Origin: Flavobacteriia bacterium | Lineage (GTDB): Bacteria > Bacteroidota > Bacteroidia > Flavobacteriales_D > Crocinitomicaceae | Reading direction: 5' to 3' | Assembly (NCBI GenBank): GCA_947464135.1 | Contig: CANHVK010000008.1 | Coordinates: 1-53,873 of the forward strand | Length of the DNA: 53,873 nt | In this document: positions 35,644-49,700 of the stretch, piece after piece | Numbering within the stretch: position 1 is the first letter of the stretch | How the letters are laid out: each line of letters opens with the position of its first letter | Notes under the pieces: generated by a model | Seen by the model: only the letters and a program-made list of their open reading frames with translations | Database searches by the model: none | What the model was told of the DNA's origin: nothing | Made by a program: the position numbers and the translations under genes

Positions 35644-37095
35644 TTACCCTACTGATCCCTCCAAACTAATCGCTAATAACTTTTGTGCTTCAACAGCAAA
35701 TTCCATAGGTAATTGGTTTAGTACTTCTTTACAATATCCGTTCACAATTAAACTAATCGCTTTTTCTTCACTGATACCTCGTTGTAAACAGTAAAAAATT
35801 TGATCTTCTCCAATTTTAGAAGTTGTCGCTTCGTGCTCGATTTTCGCTGAGCTATTTTTACATTCTATATATGGAAATGTATGTGCTCCACAAGTATCAC
35901 CCATTAACAATGAATCACACTGTGAAAAGTTGCGAGCGTTTGCAGCGTTTTTGTGAATTTGAACCAATCCTCTGTATGAATTGTGTGATTTACCAGCAGA
36001 AATACCTTTAGATATGATGGTACTTTTGGTGTTTTTTCCAAGGTGAATCATTTTTGTTCCAGTGTCAGCTTGTTGATAATTGTTTGTTACTGCTACAGAG
36101 TAAAATTCACCGATTGAATTTTCACCTTTCAATATACACGAAGGATATTTCCAAGTTACCGCTGAACCAGTTTCTACTTGAGTCCAAGAAATTTTTGCGT
36201 TTTTCTCACATAAACCTCGTTTAGTCACAAAATTGAAAACTCCTCCTTTTCCTTCTGCATCACCAGGATACCAGTTTTGAACAGTAGAATATTTGATCTC
36301 TGCATTATCCAAAGCAATTAATTCAACTACCGCTGCGTGTAACTGATTTTCATCACGTTGTGGAGCAGTACATCCTTCTAAGTAAGAAACATATGCACCT
36401 TCATCTGCAACTACCAATGTTCTTTCAAATTGTCCCGTTCCACCTTCGTTTATACGGAAATAAGTAGATAATTCCATTGGACATCTAACTCCTTTAGGAA
36501 TGTAACAGAATGAACCGTCAGTAAATACAGCGCTATTTAGTGCTGCATAAAAATTATCTGTATGTGGTACTACTGTACCCATGTATTTTTTTACCAATTC
36601 AGGGTGCTCTTGAACAGCATCTGAAAAAGAACAAAAAATAATTCCTAGTTCATTTAACTTTGCTTTGAAAGACGTAGCAACAGAAACACTATCCATAACA
36701 AAATCAACGGCTACATTTGTTCCAGTTAATCGTTGTTGCTCATCCATTGAAATCCCCAATTTTTTCATGGTTTCTTTCAATTCAGGTTCAACATCATCCC
36801 AACTTTCGTATTTTTTCTTCTGTTTTGGAGCAGAATAATAGATGATGTCTTGAAAATTTGGTTTTTCGTAATGAACATGTGCCCACTCTGGCTCTGTCAT
36901 TTGTAACCAAGTTTTGAAAGCATTCAATCGATATTCCAACAACCATTCCGGTTCATTTTTCTTTGCAGAAATAAAACGAATAATGTCTTCATTCAACCCT
37001 TTTGGTGCTTGATCTGCTTCAATATTGGTTACAAAACCAAATTTATACTCTTGATTTTGTAAATCTTTGGCTAATTCATTTTCTGTATATGCCAT
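35644..37095 (-). CDS. sufB: SufB, Fe-S scaffold core subunit
   Basis: SufB (483 residues) is the central scaffold on which nascent [4Fe-4S] clusters form with sulfur from SufE and electrons from a flavin or other donor. Conserved parts include [40 protein letters not shown] and the C-terminal [19 protein letters not shown], which holds the cluster-site cysteine. It follows the A-type carrier gene by 12 bases. It is a full-length, family-standard protein. Confidence 0.97.
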   Translation of the reverse strand: MAYTENELAKDLQNQEYKFGFVTNIEADQAPKGLNEDIIRFISAKKNEPEWLLEYRLNAFKTWLQMTEPEWAHVHYEKPNFQDIIYYSAPKQKKKYESWDDVEPELKETMKKLGISMDEQQRLTGTNVAVDFVMDSVSVATSFKAKLNELGIIFCSFSDAVQEHPELVKKYMGTVVPHTDNFYAALNSAVFTDGSFCYIPKGVRCPMELSTYFRINEGGTGQFERTLVVADEGAYVSYLEGCTAPQRDENQLHAAVVELIALDNAEIKYSTVQNWYPGDAEGKGGVFNFVTKRGLCEKNAKISWTQVETGSAVTWKYPSCILKGENSIGEFYSVAVTNNYQQADTGTKMIHLGKNTKSTIISKGISAGKSHNSYRGLVQIHKNAANARNFSQCDSLLMGDTCGAHTFPYIECKNSSAKIEHEATTSKIGEDQIFYCLQRGISEEKAISLIVNGYCKEVLNQLPMEFAVEAQKLLAISLEGSVG

Positions 37096-37107
37096 TGTAG
37101 AAATTTT

Positions 37108-37431
37108 TTAAACGGAGAAACTTTCTCCACAACCACACGTTCTGTCTGCATTTGGATTTTGGAAAACAAATCCTTTTCCATTTAATCCTCCTGAAAAATC
37201 AAGTGTAGTGCCAATTAAATACAAGAAACTTTTTTTATCAACGACCACTTTTATGTCGTTATCAAAAAATTCTTTATCATCTTCTTTCATCTCATTGTCG
37301 AAAGTAAGTTGATACATTAAACCTGAACAACCTCCTCCTTGAACTCCAACACGGATGAAAAAACCTTCCTTGTTTTCGTCTTCCATTAATCTAATGGCTT
37401 GTTTTTTAGCGATATCTGTTACTTTTATCAT
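37108..37431 (-). CDS. sufA: A-type Fe-S carrier (SufA/IscA/ErpA family)
   Basis: This 107-residue HesB/IscA-fold protein transfers Fe-S clusters from the scaffold to target apoproteins. The three ligand cysteines are visible: one in GVQGGGCSGLMYQL and the pair in RTCGCGESFSV at the C-terminus. It heads the SUF operon, as is common in Bacteroidota. SufA, IscA and ErpA cannot be told apart reliably by sequence alone, so the symbol rests on the operon context. Confidence 0.9.
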   Translation of the reverse strand: MIKVTDIAKKQAIRLMEDENKEGFFIRVGVQGGGCSGLMYQLTFDNEMKEDDKEFFDNDIKVVVDKKSFLYLIGTTLDFSGGLNGKGFVFQNPNADRTCGCGESFSV

Positions 37432-37486
37432 GTCGATAATTGCTTATATTTATTTAGACTAATTTTAAATAAACAAAATTATATTG

Positions 37487-37515
37487 CAAAAATACCTATT
37501 TTGTGGTATTGAAAC
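37487..37515 (-). promoter_or_regulatory. candidate suf operon promoter with an embedded palindrome
   Basis: On the minus strand TTTC (37515-37512) is followed after 17 bases by TATTTTTG (37494-37487), matching the same TTTC-N17-TAnnTTTG spacing seen at folD. An inverted repeat AATACC-N8-GGTATT (37491-37510) spans the spacer and overlaps the -7 box, which is a good position for a repressor site. The leader to the sufA ATG is about 50 bases. Confidence 0.55.
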
Positions 37516-37666
37516 AATCAAAAAATGCATTATGTTTCAAGATTTTTTGAAATTGATTCATCTACAATTTTTTCAAATTTTTTGTTGTTCAAATTTTTTA
37601 TAATTAAATTAAAAAATCCATAAACCTTTTTACTTATTCTACGTAATGTTTTTAAATATATAATGT

Positions 37667-37674
37667 TATTTTTG
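37667..37674 (+). promoter_or_regulatory. candidate -7 element for the giant adhesin-like gene
   Basis: TATTTTTG matches TAnnTTTG and gives a leader of about 38 bases, which begins with a small five-base stem (GTATT at 37681-37685 with AATAC at 37691-37695). The rest of the 286-base divergent gap shows nothing further. Confidence 0.45.
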
Positions 37675-37717
37675 AAGGTCGTATTGTAGAAATACAAATT
37701 AATACTTTTTAGTTAAT

Positions 37718-40700
37718 ATGTTGAAAAATAAATACATATTGAATATTGATAACTTTTCATTTAAGTGTTTGATAAGTCTATTATTCGTTCTTTTATTTAC
37801 TTTAAATTCTAATGCACAGGCTGTTAATATTGCAGCAACGGCTTTAACAACTTCTGGAAATACTTACCCTGAAGATGGAATGTGTCCTGACACAAACAGA
37901 ATTATAGAAGTTAAAATAGTTAACAATGGTACTTCTAGCTTAAATGTTTCATCAACACCAGTAACTATCACAGTAAGCATATCAGGTCCAGTTGTAAAAT
38001 CTTTCACTACTATTTTTAATTCAGGTTCTCCAATTAGTCCTGGTGGTTCTAGATATGTAAGTGTTTCATCTAAAGGTGATTTTTCCAAAAAAGGAAAATA
38101 TACAGTTCAAATGTCCGCTACATGTACTGGGGACGCAAGCGTAGGGGTTGATCAAACAGAAACATTTTTAGTTAAGGGAGCTGAAATTTCCCTTTTTTCA
38201 GCTTTACCAACATCTTCACAAATAGTTTGTTTAAATTCACCAATTACTGATATTGTCTATGAAGTTGGAGCAAATGCAATATCAGCCACCGTTAATAATG
38301 ATAGTTTACCTACTGGAGTCACCTGGTCTTTCAATTATCCTAAGCTGACCATTAAAGGCACTCCAAGATCTAATACTAAATCTACTTTTAATTACTATGT
38401 AACAGCCAAATCATCTTGTGTACCTTCTCAAGATTCAATTTTAAAAGGTACAATAACTGTTAAAAGTTTACCTATAATCAAAATTGATGATAAATCGATA
38501 AACAAGCTTACCTGTTTTAACAATACAATTAATCTAAATGCGAGTGGAGGAAATTCATATTCTTGGTCTAATGGAGTAAATACTTCAAATATTTCTATTA
38601 ATTCACCTGATAAATATATAGTTTCTGGTTTTTTAAATGGATGTTCTAATAAAGATAGTATTACTATAACAGAAGATAAAGTCCCCCCACTTGAACCAGT
38701 TGGAAAAGACACGTCTATTTGTGAATCAGGTATTTTAACATTGAAAGTAACTACTACTGCAGGTACAACAGTGACCTGGTATGCATCTGATCAAATTACA
38801 CCTAGAGAATTTGGTTTGACTTATACTACTCCCAGTATATCTTCAAGCACAACTTATTATGTTGAAGCAAAAAATACAGCTACTGGTTGTGTTTCAACAA
38901 AAAAACCTATTAATATAATTGTAAACACTCCTCCAAGTAAACCAATTGCTTCAGATAGTTCTAGATGTGGACCAGGATCTTTAACTTTAAAAGCAACAAC
39001 TGATGTTGGAAATACTATCAATTGGTATGCATCTGACCAAACAAAATTACCTTCTACTGGTGAAACTTACACAACACCACCACTCACAAATACCACCACC
39101 TATTATGTTGAGTCAAAAAACACTTTAACAGGTTGTACTTCAACTTTGAAAACATCAATTTCAGCTATAATAAATACTTTTCCAAATGAGCCTACTGTAA
39201 TAGATAAATCTAGTTGTGGAGCAGGTACGGTAGAACTAAAGGTATCACTAAATGGTGTTGACCAGGTTGCCAGATGGTATACCAACCCTACTGGTGGCAC
39301 ATCAATATTTACTGGAGATACTTATACTACTGGGATTATAAGTAAAGATTCTACTTTTTATGTTGAGTCAGTAAATAGTTTGACAAAATGTACTTCTGTA
39401 AAAAGAGTTCCATTAAAAGTTACAATTAATTCAATTTTGTCTCCACCAACAGCTGCAGATGTGTCAAGGTGTGGCCCCGGAACTGTTACTTTACAAGCCA
39501 CAACTAGCACTGGTAAAGTAATTGATTGGTATGCTCAATCTTCTGGAGGAACTATTTTATCAACTGGAGACACATATACAACGTCAAGTATATCATCATC
39601 AATAAGTTATTTTGCTGAAGCTAGAGATCCATTAACAGGTTGTTTGTCATCATCTCGAAAAGAATTAAAAGTGAATATTATTCCTTTTAATACTTCTACA
39701 TCATTAAACCCTGATCAAACTCTGTGTTTCAATACACCATTAACAAATATTACTCATACAACAACTGGTGCGACTGGAATCGGAATAGCTTCATTTTTAC
39801 CAACAGGGGTAACAGCGCAGTGGTCGAATGATAGAATTACAATAAGTGGGACTCCGACTCAATCTGGTATATTTGATTACATAATACCTTTAACTGGAGG
39901 ATGTGGAACAATAAATGCAACAGGAAAAATTACAGTTAATGCAACTAATACAGTTTCAACAGCGAGCACAAGTCCTACTATATGTGTTAATACTCTTTTA
40001 ACGGATATTACGCATACAACAACCGGAGCAACAGGGATAGGGGCAGCGATTAATCTTCCAATTGGTGTTACAGCAAGATGGTCAAGAAATACGATAATCA
40101 TTAGTGGAACTCCAACACAATCAGGTATTTTTAATTATGAAATACCATTATCTGGTGGATGTGGGATAATAAAAGCAACAGGAAAAATTATTGTCAATGC
40201 TGAGAATACTGTTTCTACACCTAGCTCTAGTCCTTCTATTTGTGAGAATACACCATTAATTGATATAACACATTCAACAACAGGTGCATCAGGGATTGGT
40301 ATAGTTTCAAATTTACCTACGGGTTTGACTGTACTTTGGAGTGGTAATACAATTACAATAAGCGGAACACCAACCCAATTAGGCACTTTTAATTACGTTA
40401 TTCCATTGACTGGTGGATGTGGAACTGTAGCTGCGATTGGAAAAATAATTGTAAATCCTACAAATACTGTAAGTACAGCAAGTTCTAGCCCAACTCTATG
40501 TATTAATACTCCATTAACAAATATAACTCATACAACTACTGGAGCAACAGGGATAGGAGTAGCTACGAATTTGCCTACAGGTCTTACAGCACTTTGGTCT
40601 GGTAATATGATTACAATAAGCGGGACACCATCACAATCAGGTACTTTTGATTATGAAATTCCGTTAATTGGAGGTTGTGGAAATATTAAAGCTATTGGAA

Positions 40701-43700
40701 AAATAATTGTTAATCCTGGTAATACTGTTACTGTAGCAAGTTCTAGTCCTACACTTTGTATTAATACGCCATTAACAGACATAATACATACAACCACTGG
40801 TGCGACAGGAATTGGTAGTGTGTCAAATTTGCCAATAGGTTTAACTGCGCAAAGATCTGGAAATACAATTACAATAAGCGGAACACCAACCCAATTGGGA
40901 ACTTTTGATTACGTTATTACTTTGACTGGTGGATGTGGAACAGTTAGTGCAACCGGAAAAATTATTGTAAACCCTTCAAATACAGTAGGTTCTGCTAGTG
41001 CAACCCCAACACTATGTATTAATACACCATTAACAAATATAACTCACACAACAACTGGAGCAACAGGTATAGGCCCAGCAACGAAATTACCGTTAGGAGT
41101 AACAGCGGATTGGTCAGGGAATAAAATAACTATAAGCGGAACCCCAACACAATCAGGAACTTTTGATTATATTATTCCTTTAACAGGTGGGTGCTCAGGG
41201 GTTAATGCAACTGGAAAAATTATTGTAAATCCTGAAAATACTGTAAGTGCAGCAAGTTCAAGTCCAACTTTGTGTGTGAATACTAATTTAACAAGTATTA
41301 CACATACTACAACAGGTGCAACCGGTATCGGATCAGTTTCCAATTTACCTTCAGGAGTAAGCGCTTCTTGGTCAGGTAATATGATAACAATTAGTGGTAA
41401 GCCAACTCAATCGGGTACTTTTAATTATAGTATACAATTAATAGGGGGGTGTGGTTCTGTATCAGCAACTGGTAAAATAATTGTAAACTCAATACCTGTA
41501 ATATCAAAATTAGAAGGTAAAACTAAAATATGTTTGGGTGATTCAACCATTTTATCTAGTAATACAATTGGGGGAGTATGGTCAAGTGTATCTACAAATG
41601 TTGCAACAATTAATACCTTTACAGGTAAAGTGTTATCAGTAGCTGCTGGTTCCACAAAAATTATTTATTCTTTAACGATTGAAGGCTGTTCAAATTCAGT
41701 AGATACCACAGTAACTATAAATGCGATGCCAGTTGTGGCAGATATTTTAGGGAATTCTACTTTATGTGTCGGTGATAAAACAACATTAACAAATATAACT
41801 TCAGGTGGTATTTGGACGAGTACGTCTCCAACTGTTGCTTCTATTTCTAGTAATGGAGAATTATTAGGTTTGTCAGAAGGTATTACAAAAATTAATTACT
41901 CAGTAACAACTTTAGGTTGTACCACAACTAAAACATTTGATGTAGCAGTAAGTTCTTATCCAATAGTTGCAGACATAGTTGGTTCATCAGATATTTGTGA
42001 AGGTTCAACTGCTACTTTATCTAATACAACAAAACCGGGAGTTTGGTCGTCTCAAAATACAAATATAGTTTCAGTCAATGCTTTTGGTCTTATTACTGGA
42101 TTAGGCGCAGGATCAACAATTATTGATTATACCGTTAAAAACGCAAATTGTATAACTAAAAAATCAATTACAATTACCGTTAAATCAGCATTGTCTGTAT
42201 CCCCAATTATTGGTACTACTGATATTTGTATAGGTGCGACATCTAAACTTACGGATCAGACACCAGGGGGTACTTGGAGCAGTTCTGATCCCACTGTTGC
42301 AACGATTGATGGGACAGGTTTAGTGAAATCTGTAAAAGTTGGTTCAACAATAATTAGATATGATGTTTTAACAAATGGAGTTTGTCCTGAATTCGCCCAA
42401 GTTGTTTTTACCGTAAATCAAATACCAACTGTAAATGCGATTTCTGACATTACAGTTTGTGAAGGATCCAATGTATCAAAAGTTACCTTTACAGGTACAG
42501 GTTCACCAGTTTATCATTGGACTAATAATAATCCATCTATAGGTTTAGTTTCAATAGGTACAGGTGAAATACAATCATTTAAAGCTAAAGGTCCTTCTAT
42601 AGGTAGTTCATCTGAAATAGCAGTAATTAATATAACACCAATAGCAAATGGCTGTTCTGGTAGTTCAAAACAATTTTTAATTACTGTAAATGCTCGAGAT
42701 AATGCAGGATTTAAATACTCATCTAATTCATTTTGTAAATTAGATGCAAATCCTTCTCCAATTATTACTGGTTTAACTGGTGGAACTTTTATTACTTCTT
42801 CTGTAAATTTAAATGTTAATTCATCTTCTGGTATAGTAGATTTAGCATCAAGTACCCCGGGATATTATAAGATCACATATAGAACAAATGGTACATGTCC
42901 AAATGATTCAATTATAGATTTTGCAATTTCTGATTTACCAACAGTAAATCCTTTAGCAGATCAACAAGTTTGTGATGGTACAAACTTTAATCCAATCAAT
43001 TTTTCAGGAGCACCTGGAACAATTTATAATTGGATAAATGACAATTCAAATATTGGATTAGCTTTATCTGGAACCGGAAATATCTCTGCTTTTACAGCTA
43101 AAGGTACTTCTATCGGTGCTTCTTCCATTCAAAGTAAAATAATTGTTACACCTACTTCGGGTTCTTGTGTAGGTATTAAAGATACTTTTTTATTAACCGT
43201 AAATCCGAAAGATAATCCTTCATTTACTTATCCAAGTACATCATTTTGTTCTTCTGGTATAGATCCTAATCCTACAGCTAATATTACGGGTAAATCTGGT
43301 GGAGTTTTCACAATGTCTCCATCAGGTGCGATTTTTAATGCTAATAATGGAACAATTACATTATCAACATCGAATGCTGGTGCATATGCACTTACATATA
43401 CTACAAATGGTTCTTGTGCAAATTCTCAAACCATTAACATTACGATTGGTAGTAACCCTTCTGTTAATTCTGTAACATCTCAGTCCATTTGTTCAGGTAG
43501 CGCATTTGACCCTATAAATTTTACAGGAACTCCTGGTACTACATTTAATTGGACTTCTAGTAATTCTGCTCTAATAGGATTAGCGAATAGCGGAGTTGGA
43601 AGTATTTCTTCTTTCATAGGTTCAGGTGCATCTTTAACTTCACCATTAATTACTTCCGCTATTACTGTTACTCCTAAAATAGGATCGTGTACTGGATCTT

Positions 43701-46700
43701 CAAAAACGTTTAATTTATCCATTAGATACAAAGATGATGTTGCTATTTCATATGCTGAAAAATCATACTGTACTTCTAATTCTAATCCATTACCTTCTCT
43801 AACTGGAACATTAGGTGGTGAATTTACAGCTTTACCAGTCGGTTTAATTATAAATAATACGACAGGCCAGATAAATATTGGTTCTTCAGCAGAAGGTGTG
43901 TATGTTGTTAAATATATTACTACTGGTTTATGTGGTGATACAGCAAGTGTACCAATTGCAATAAATAATTCTCCTTCTGTTAATAATATTCCAGATCAAA
44001 CTGTTTGTTCAGGAAATAGTTTTGCTTCTGTTAATTTTACTGGAACACCAGGAACAATTTATAACTGGACAAATTCTAATTCAGATATTGGATTAGCTTT
44101 ATCAGGTACTGATACTATTCTGTCTTTTATTGGTAAAAATCCAGGAAATACAAAATTAACTTCAACGATAACAGTTACTCCTAAATCAGGTGCTTGTTTT
44201 GGAGCAGTTAAAACATTTCAATTATCTGTAAATCCATCTGAAAATGCTTCATTTAATTATGATTATTCTTCTGTTTGTCAAAATAACCCAAGTTTAAAGC
44301 CAACTTTACAAGGTGCCAAAAATGGAGTTTTTTCATCTTCAGCTGGATTAAATTTAAATCCTAATTCTGGTGAGATAAATGTAGGAGCATCTCTTCCTGG
44401 AACTTACAATATAGTATATAAAACAACAGGTACTTGTTTTGGAATTGAATCTAATTTGTTAACGATAAATCCAATTCCAAATGTAAATAATTTGTCAAAT
44501 TCTCAGAAATGTCAAGGTGAATTATTCGATCCAATAAGTTTCTCAGGTACTATCGGATCTACATATACTTGGATTAATAGTAATACAAATATTGGTTTAG
44601 TTTCTTCTGGATCCGGAAATATTTCTTCATTTAAAGCAAGTGGCACTACGATTGGAAGTAATCCTGTAAGTGCGGTTTTAACTGTAACACCATCAATCAA
44701 TGGTTGTAGTGGTCCTTCTAAATCAATGATTTTAACAACAAATAGCTTGGATAATCCAGGATTTTCCTATTTAAGTAATTCATTTTGTTTAACAGAGCCT
44801 AATCCAACACCAACCTTATCTGGAAATGTTGGTGGGATTTATAGTGTAAATCCAACTTCAGGTTTAACTATAGATCCTTCAACAGGAACTTTAGATTTAT
44901 CTACGGCCATTCCTGGTAATTATATGGTTACTTATAGTACGAATGGGTTTTGTAAAAATGATAGTACGATTTCAATTTCTGTAGGAACTGGCCCAAGTGT
45001 TCAATCAGTTCAAAATCAAGTGAGTTGTCAAAATACACCATTCAATGCTATTAATTTTCAAGGTGCTCCAGGAACAGTGTATGAATGGACAAATTCAAAT
45101 ACTCTAATTGGTTTACAAGCAAGCGGAGTAGGAAATATTAATTCATTTGTAGCAAATGGTACATCAGTTAATGGTTCTAATATTTCTTCTACAATTACTG
45201 TCACGCCTAAGATAGGAGCATGTATCGGAATTCCAATTACATTTAATTATACCGTTAAGCCTTTGGATAATGCCAATTTTTCTTATGCAAATTCTTCATA
45301 TTGTAAAAATCAAATAAATCCTACACCCGTAATTTCTGGAGTACAAAGTGGTACTTTTTCGTCTTCACCTATTGGTTTATCAATGAATTCAATAGGAACA
45401 ATAAATTTAGCAACATCAACTTCTGGAAATTATACAATTACTTATACTACTCACGGTCAATGTCCAAATGTATCATCAATACCAATGTCAATTGGATCAA
45501 GCGCATCTGTAAATCCAATTTCAGACACTACTGTTTGTTTAGGAAATAATTTTTCTAAAATAATTTTTAAAGGTAATCCTGGAACTATATTTAATTGGAC
45601 AAATAACAATCCGAGTATTGGTATAGCAGCATCTGGTGTGGGAGACATTTCTTCATTTCAATCTAAAAATGTTGGAAATGCAATTTTTGTAGTAACCCCT
45701 GTTATTGGTTCTTGTGTAGGAAATCCACAATCATTCACTTTAAATGTAAATTCAGTTCAAAATTCTTCGATTTTATATGGTCAGACTTCCTATTGTAAAT
45801 CGGTGGATTCTGATCCGACACCTATTCAAACAGGTCCTAATAATGGTGTTTTTAGTTCAAGTCCTGCTGGTTTAGATTTAAATTCAACAAGTGGAAAAAT
45901 AAATTTATCTAATTCAAATGCTGGTGATTATGTTATAACTTATTCTTTAACAAGTCAGTGTTCTACTTCATCAAATACAACTGTTTCAATTGGTGCTGGT
46001 CCAAGAGTAAATACTATCAAAGTCGATCCGATTTGTAACGGAGCCACTTTTAATGATATTGATTTCTCAGGGTCACCAGGTACACAATTTACTTGGGTAA
46101 ACAGTAATACTAAGATCGGTTTAGGAGCATCAGGTGTTGGGAATATACCTGGTTTTGTTGGAATTAACAATACTAATTCTTCTATTACTTCGAATATCAC
46201 TGTTACACCAAAAATTGGAACATGTTCTGGTACTCCAATGTCTTTTGATTTAGTAATTAGACCTTCAGATAACCCAGATTTTGAATATACATCTACCAAT
46301 ATTTGTTACAATGCATCTGACTTAACTCCAGATCTTAAAGGTACAAAAGGTGGTGTTTTTTCATCGAATCCATTAGGGTTAAATTTAAATGCATCATCTG
46401 GAAAAGTGAATGTTTCAGTTTCTACACCTGGATCATATAACGTAACATATTTAACAAATGGTATTTGTCCAAAGGCAAAAACAATTGCTATTACATTAAA
46501 TCCATTACCATATGTAAATAATATATCTGTTAATCCTAAATGTCAGGGGTCAACCTTTACATCAATTAGTTTCAATGGTTCTCAAAACACAACTTTTAGT
46601 TGGAAAAACTCAAATACATCAATTGGATTAGGGGCATCTGGAATAGGTATAATACCTTCTTTTATTGCTTCAGGAACATTGAAAAATGGCGCAAGTATAT

Positions 46701-49700
46701 CTGGTATTGTAGTCGTTACTCCTGAAATAAATGGTTGTTTTGGAAGTACGATGTCATTTCCTTTAACAGTTAATTCCTTAGATGACGCATCGTTTAAATA
46801 TGCTAAGTCATCAATTTGTCAAACAGATATTAATCTTACTCCCATTTATAACGGAACAACAGGTGGGATATTTTCATCTTCTCCTTCTGGCCTTTCAATA
46901 AATGATATTACGGGTAGAATTACAATTGCTACATCGACAATTGGTTCTTATAATATTACCTATACAACTAAAGGTTTATGTCCAGATGATACAACAATTT
47001 CTGTTGTAATTAATCCATTGCCTTTAGTGAACAACATTACAAATCAAAGTAGATGTTTTGGAGATTCTTTTAATCCGATAATTTTTAGTGGAAGCTCTAA
47101 TACAACTTTTAATTGGGTAAATTCTAATTCAAATATTGGATTGACTAACTCAGGGGTAGGTAATATAAACGCTTTCATAGCTAAAGGAACTGTCTTTGGT
47201 GGAAATTCAATAGTTGGGAATGTAAGTGTTACTCCTGAAATTAACGGATGTTTTGGATTACCTAAAAGTTTTGATTTAACTGTGAATCCAATCGATAATC
47301 CGGCATTTCATTATGATGATGATTCATATTGTATTATTATTGGTCAAGCAAATCCTACACCAAAAATAGATGGGACTTTAGGTGGTACCTTTACATCCTT
47401 TCCAACAGGTTTAAATATTAATAGTTTATCTGGATTGATAGATTTGAATCTTTCAAATCCTGGTACCTATAAAATAAAATATACTACACCAGGAAATTGT
47501 AAGGATGATTCAACAGTAACGATAGGTGTTGGTAATAATCCTTATGTTGATGATGTTGATGATCAAAGTTATTGTCAGGGAGATATGTTTGATAAAGTAC
47601 TTTTTACAGGTGGTTTAGGAACTATATTTGAATGGACAAATAATAATAGTACTGTAGGGTTATCTTCATCTGGAAAAGGAGATATTTCAGGATTTAAAGC
47701 ATCTGGTACAATTGATGGTGGAAGTGATTTATTTGCGACTATTTCTGTGTTGCCAAGAATTGGTAAATGTCAAGGAAAAATAGTAAATTTCAAATATAAA
47801 GTAAGAGCAAATCCTAAGATCATTGCATCAATTGCAAATACATCCAAACAAGATACGTCGTTTTGTAAGGGTGGAAATGCAATTCTTTCAGCAGTAGGAG
47901 CTTCAAAAAATGATAATTATGTGTGGACCCCTCACACATCTCTTGTAGGAAACTTAGGTATAGGTTCAATTGTTACAACGAAAACAGATAGTACGCAACA
48001 ATATATAGTCAGGGGTCAATCACAATTTGGTTGTTATAATTACGACACTTTGGTTGTCAAAGTATACAATCCTAATGTTGAACAGAAACAAGATACAATT
48101 TTATGCGCTGAATCAAAGGTTAACTCGATTCCATTTGTTTCTAAATTGCCAGGTACAATATTTGAATGGTCAAATTCGAATCCAAATATAGGACTTAGCT
48201 TTAATGGAAATGGAAATATAAATTCTTTTACAGCTAAAAATAATACGAATCTATCAAAACAAACTTCTGTAATATCTGTTACACCTAAATATTTTATTTC
48301 ATCAATAAATAAGATATGTACTGGCACAGTTATGAAGTTTAATATTTCTGTTAATAAATTGGATGATCCTACATTTAGTGGATATTTAGCTCAATACTGC
48401 GCAAATGAAACGGCGAATACGATTCCTGTTATTTCTGGTGTTAAAGGAGGTATTTTTTCAGCATTACCTACAGGTTTAGCATTAAATTCCAATTCAGGAG
48501 AAATATTTCCTATTTCTTCTAAGCCTGGAAGTTATAGTGTTAAATATACTACAAATGGAGCTTGTTCTAAATCAGATTCTATTTTTCTTTTTATTAATCC
48601 ACTAGTTAATGCATCAATTTCAGGAGCTGATACAGTTTGTTTAAATGCTGTTTCTCCACAAATTAAATTTAAAGGAGAAAATGGTGTTGCTCCTTATATT
48701 TTTAAATATAAAATTAACGGAGGTGCCATTCAAACTGTTTCTACAGGCCCAGGTAAAGAAGAAATTTCAGTTTCTGTTCCTACTAATAAAACGGGGGTTT
48801 ATAGTTATCAGTTGATTAGTGTTGAGGAATCTAGTTCATCACGTTGTTTAAATAATAATGTTTTTGGAATACAAAATGTGATTATCAATGACTTACCAAA
48901 GGCTCAAATTACATCTACTAATTCAATCGTTTGTGTTGGAGGGGTAAGTCCTGAAATTAGAATTACAGGTATAAATGGGGTTTCGCCATTTACATTTACT
49001 TATTTCGTCTCAAAAGATGGTAACCCATTTGGACCATCACAAACAATAAGTACAACACAAGGTCAATTTTTGGCTAAAATCCCCGTTAGTACTAATGATC
49101 CTGGAATTTATAATTACACGGTTAATGTTGTAAAAAATGGAGACAATTTATCTTGTTCTAATAATATAAATATTTCTCAAACAGTAACTATTAAGCCTTT
49201 ACCATTAGGAACGTTGACAGCTAGCCCTGTTGGTGTTTGTATGAATGGAGATGCAAATATTGAATTTAAAGCTTCTAATGGTACACCTCCATTTACTTTT
49301 GTTTATTCTATAAATAATACTGGTAGCCAGACAATAAAAACATTAAACAATGTCTACTCTGTTTTATTAAAAGCAAACACTTCAACTTCAGGAATATTAA
49401 ACTACAAATTAATAAGTATTTCTGATGGAGATGTTACAAGTTGTCAAAATAATTCAGTTAATAATTCGGTCGACTTAAATGTTACACCAGGAACAAAAGT
49501 CAATAAAGTACAAGATATAAATGTCTGTGTGAATGAAAAATCTGACACAATTGAGTTTACAGGAGGGATTAGCGGAACAAAATATGATTGGGTTTCAAAT
49601 AATACAACTATTGGTATAGCTGGTTTAGGTTCTGGAAATTTAATGCCATTTGTAGCTAAAAACAATTCTGGTTCAACAACTAATATTGCTAAGATTACTG

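Noticed and set aside
39707-48604. Tandem repeats considered as a CRISPR array
   Set aside because: The periods (258 and about 510 bases) stay in frame and encode conserved protein modules; there are no short repeats with unique spacers.
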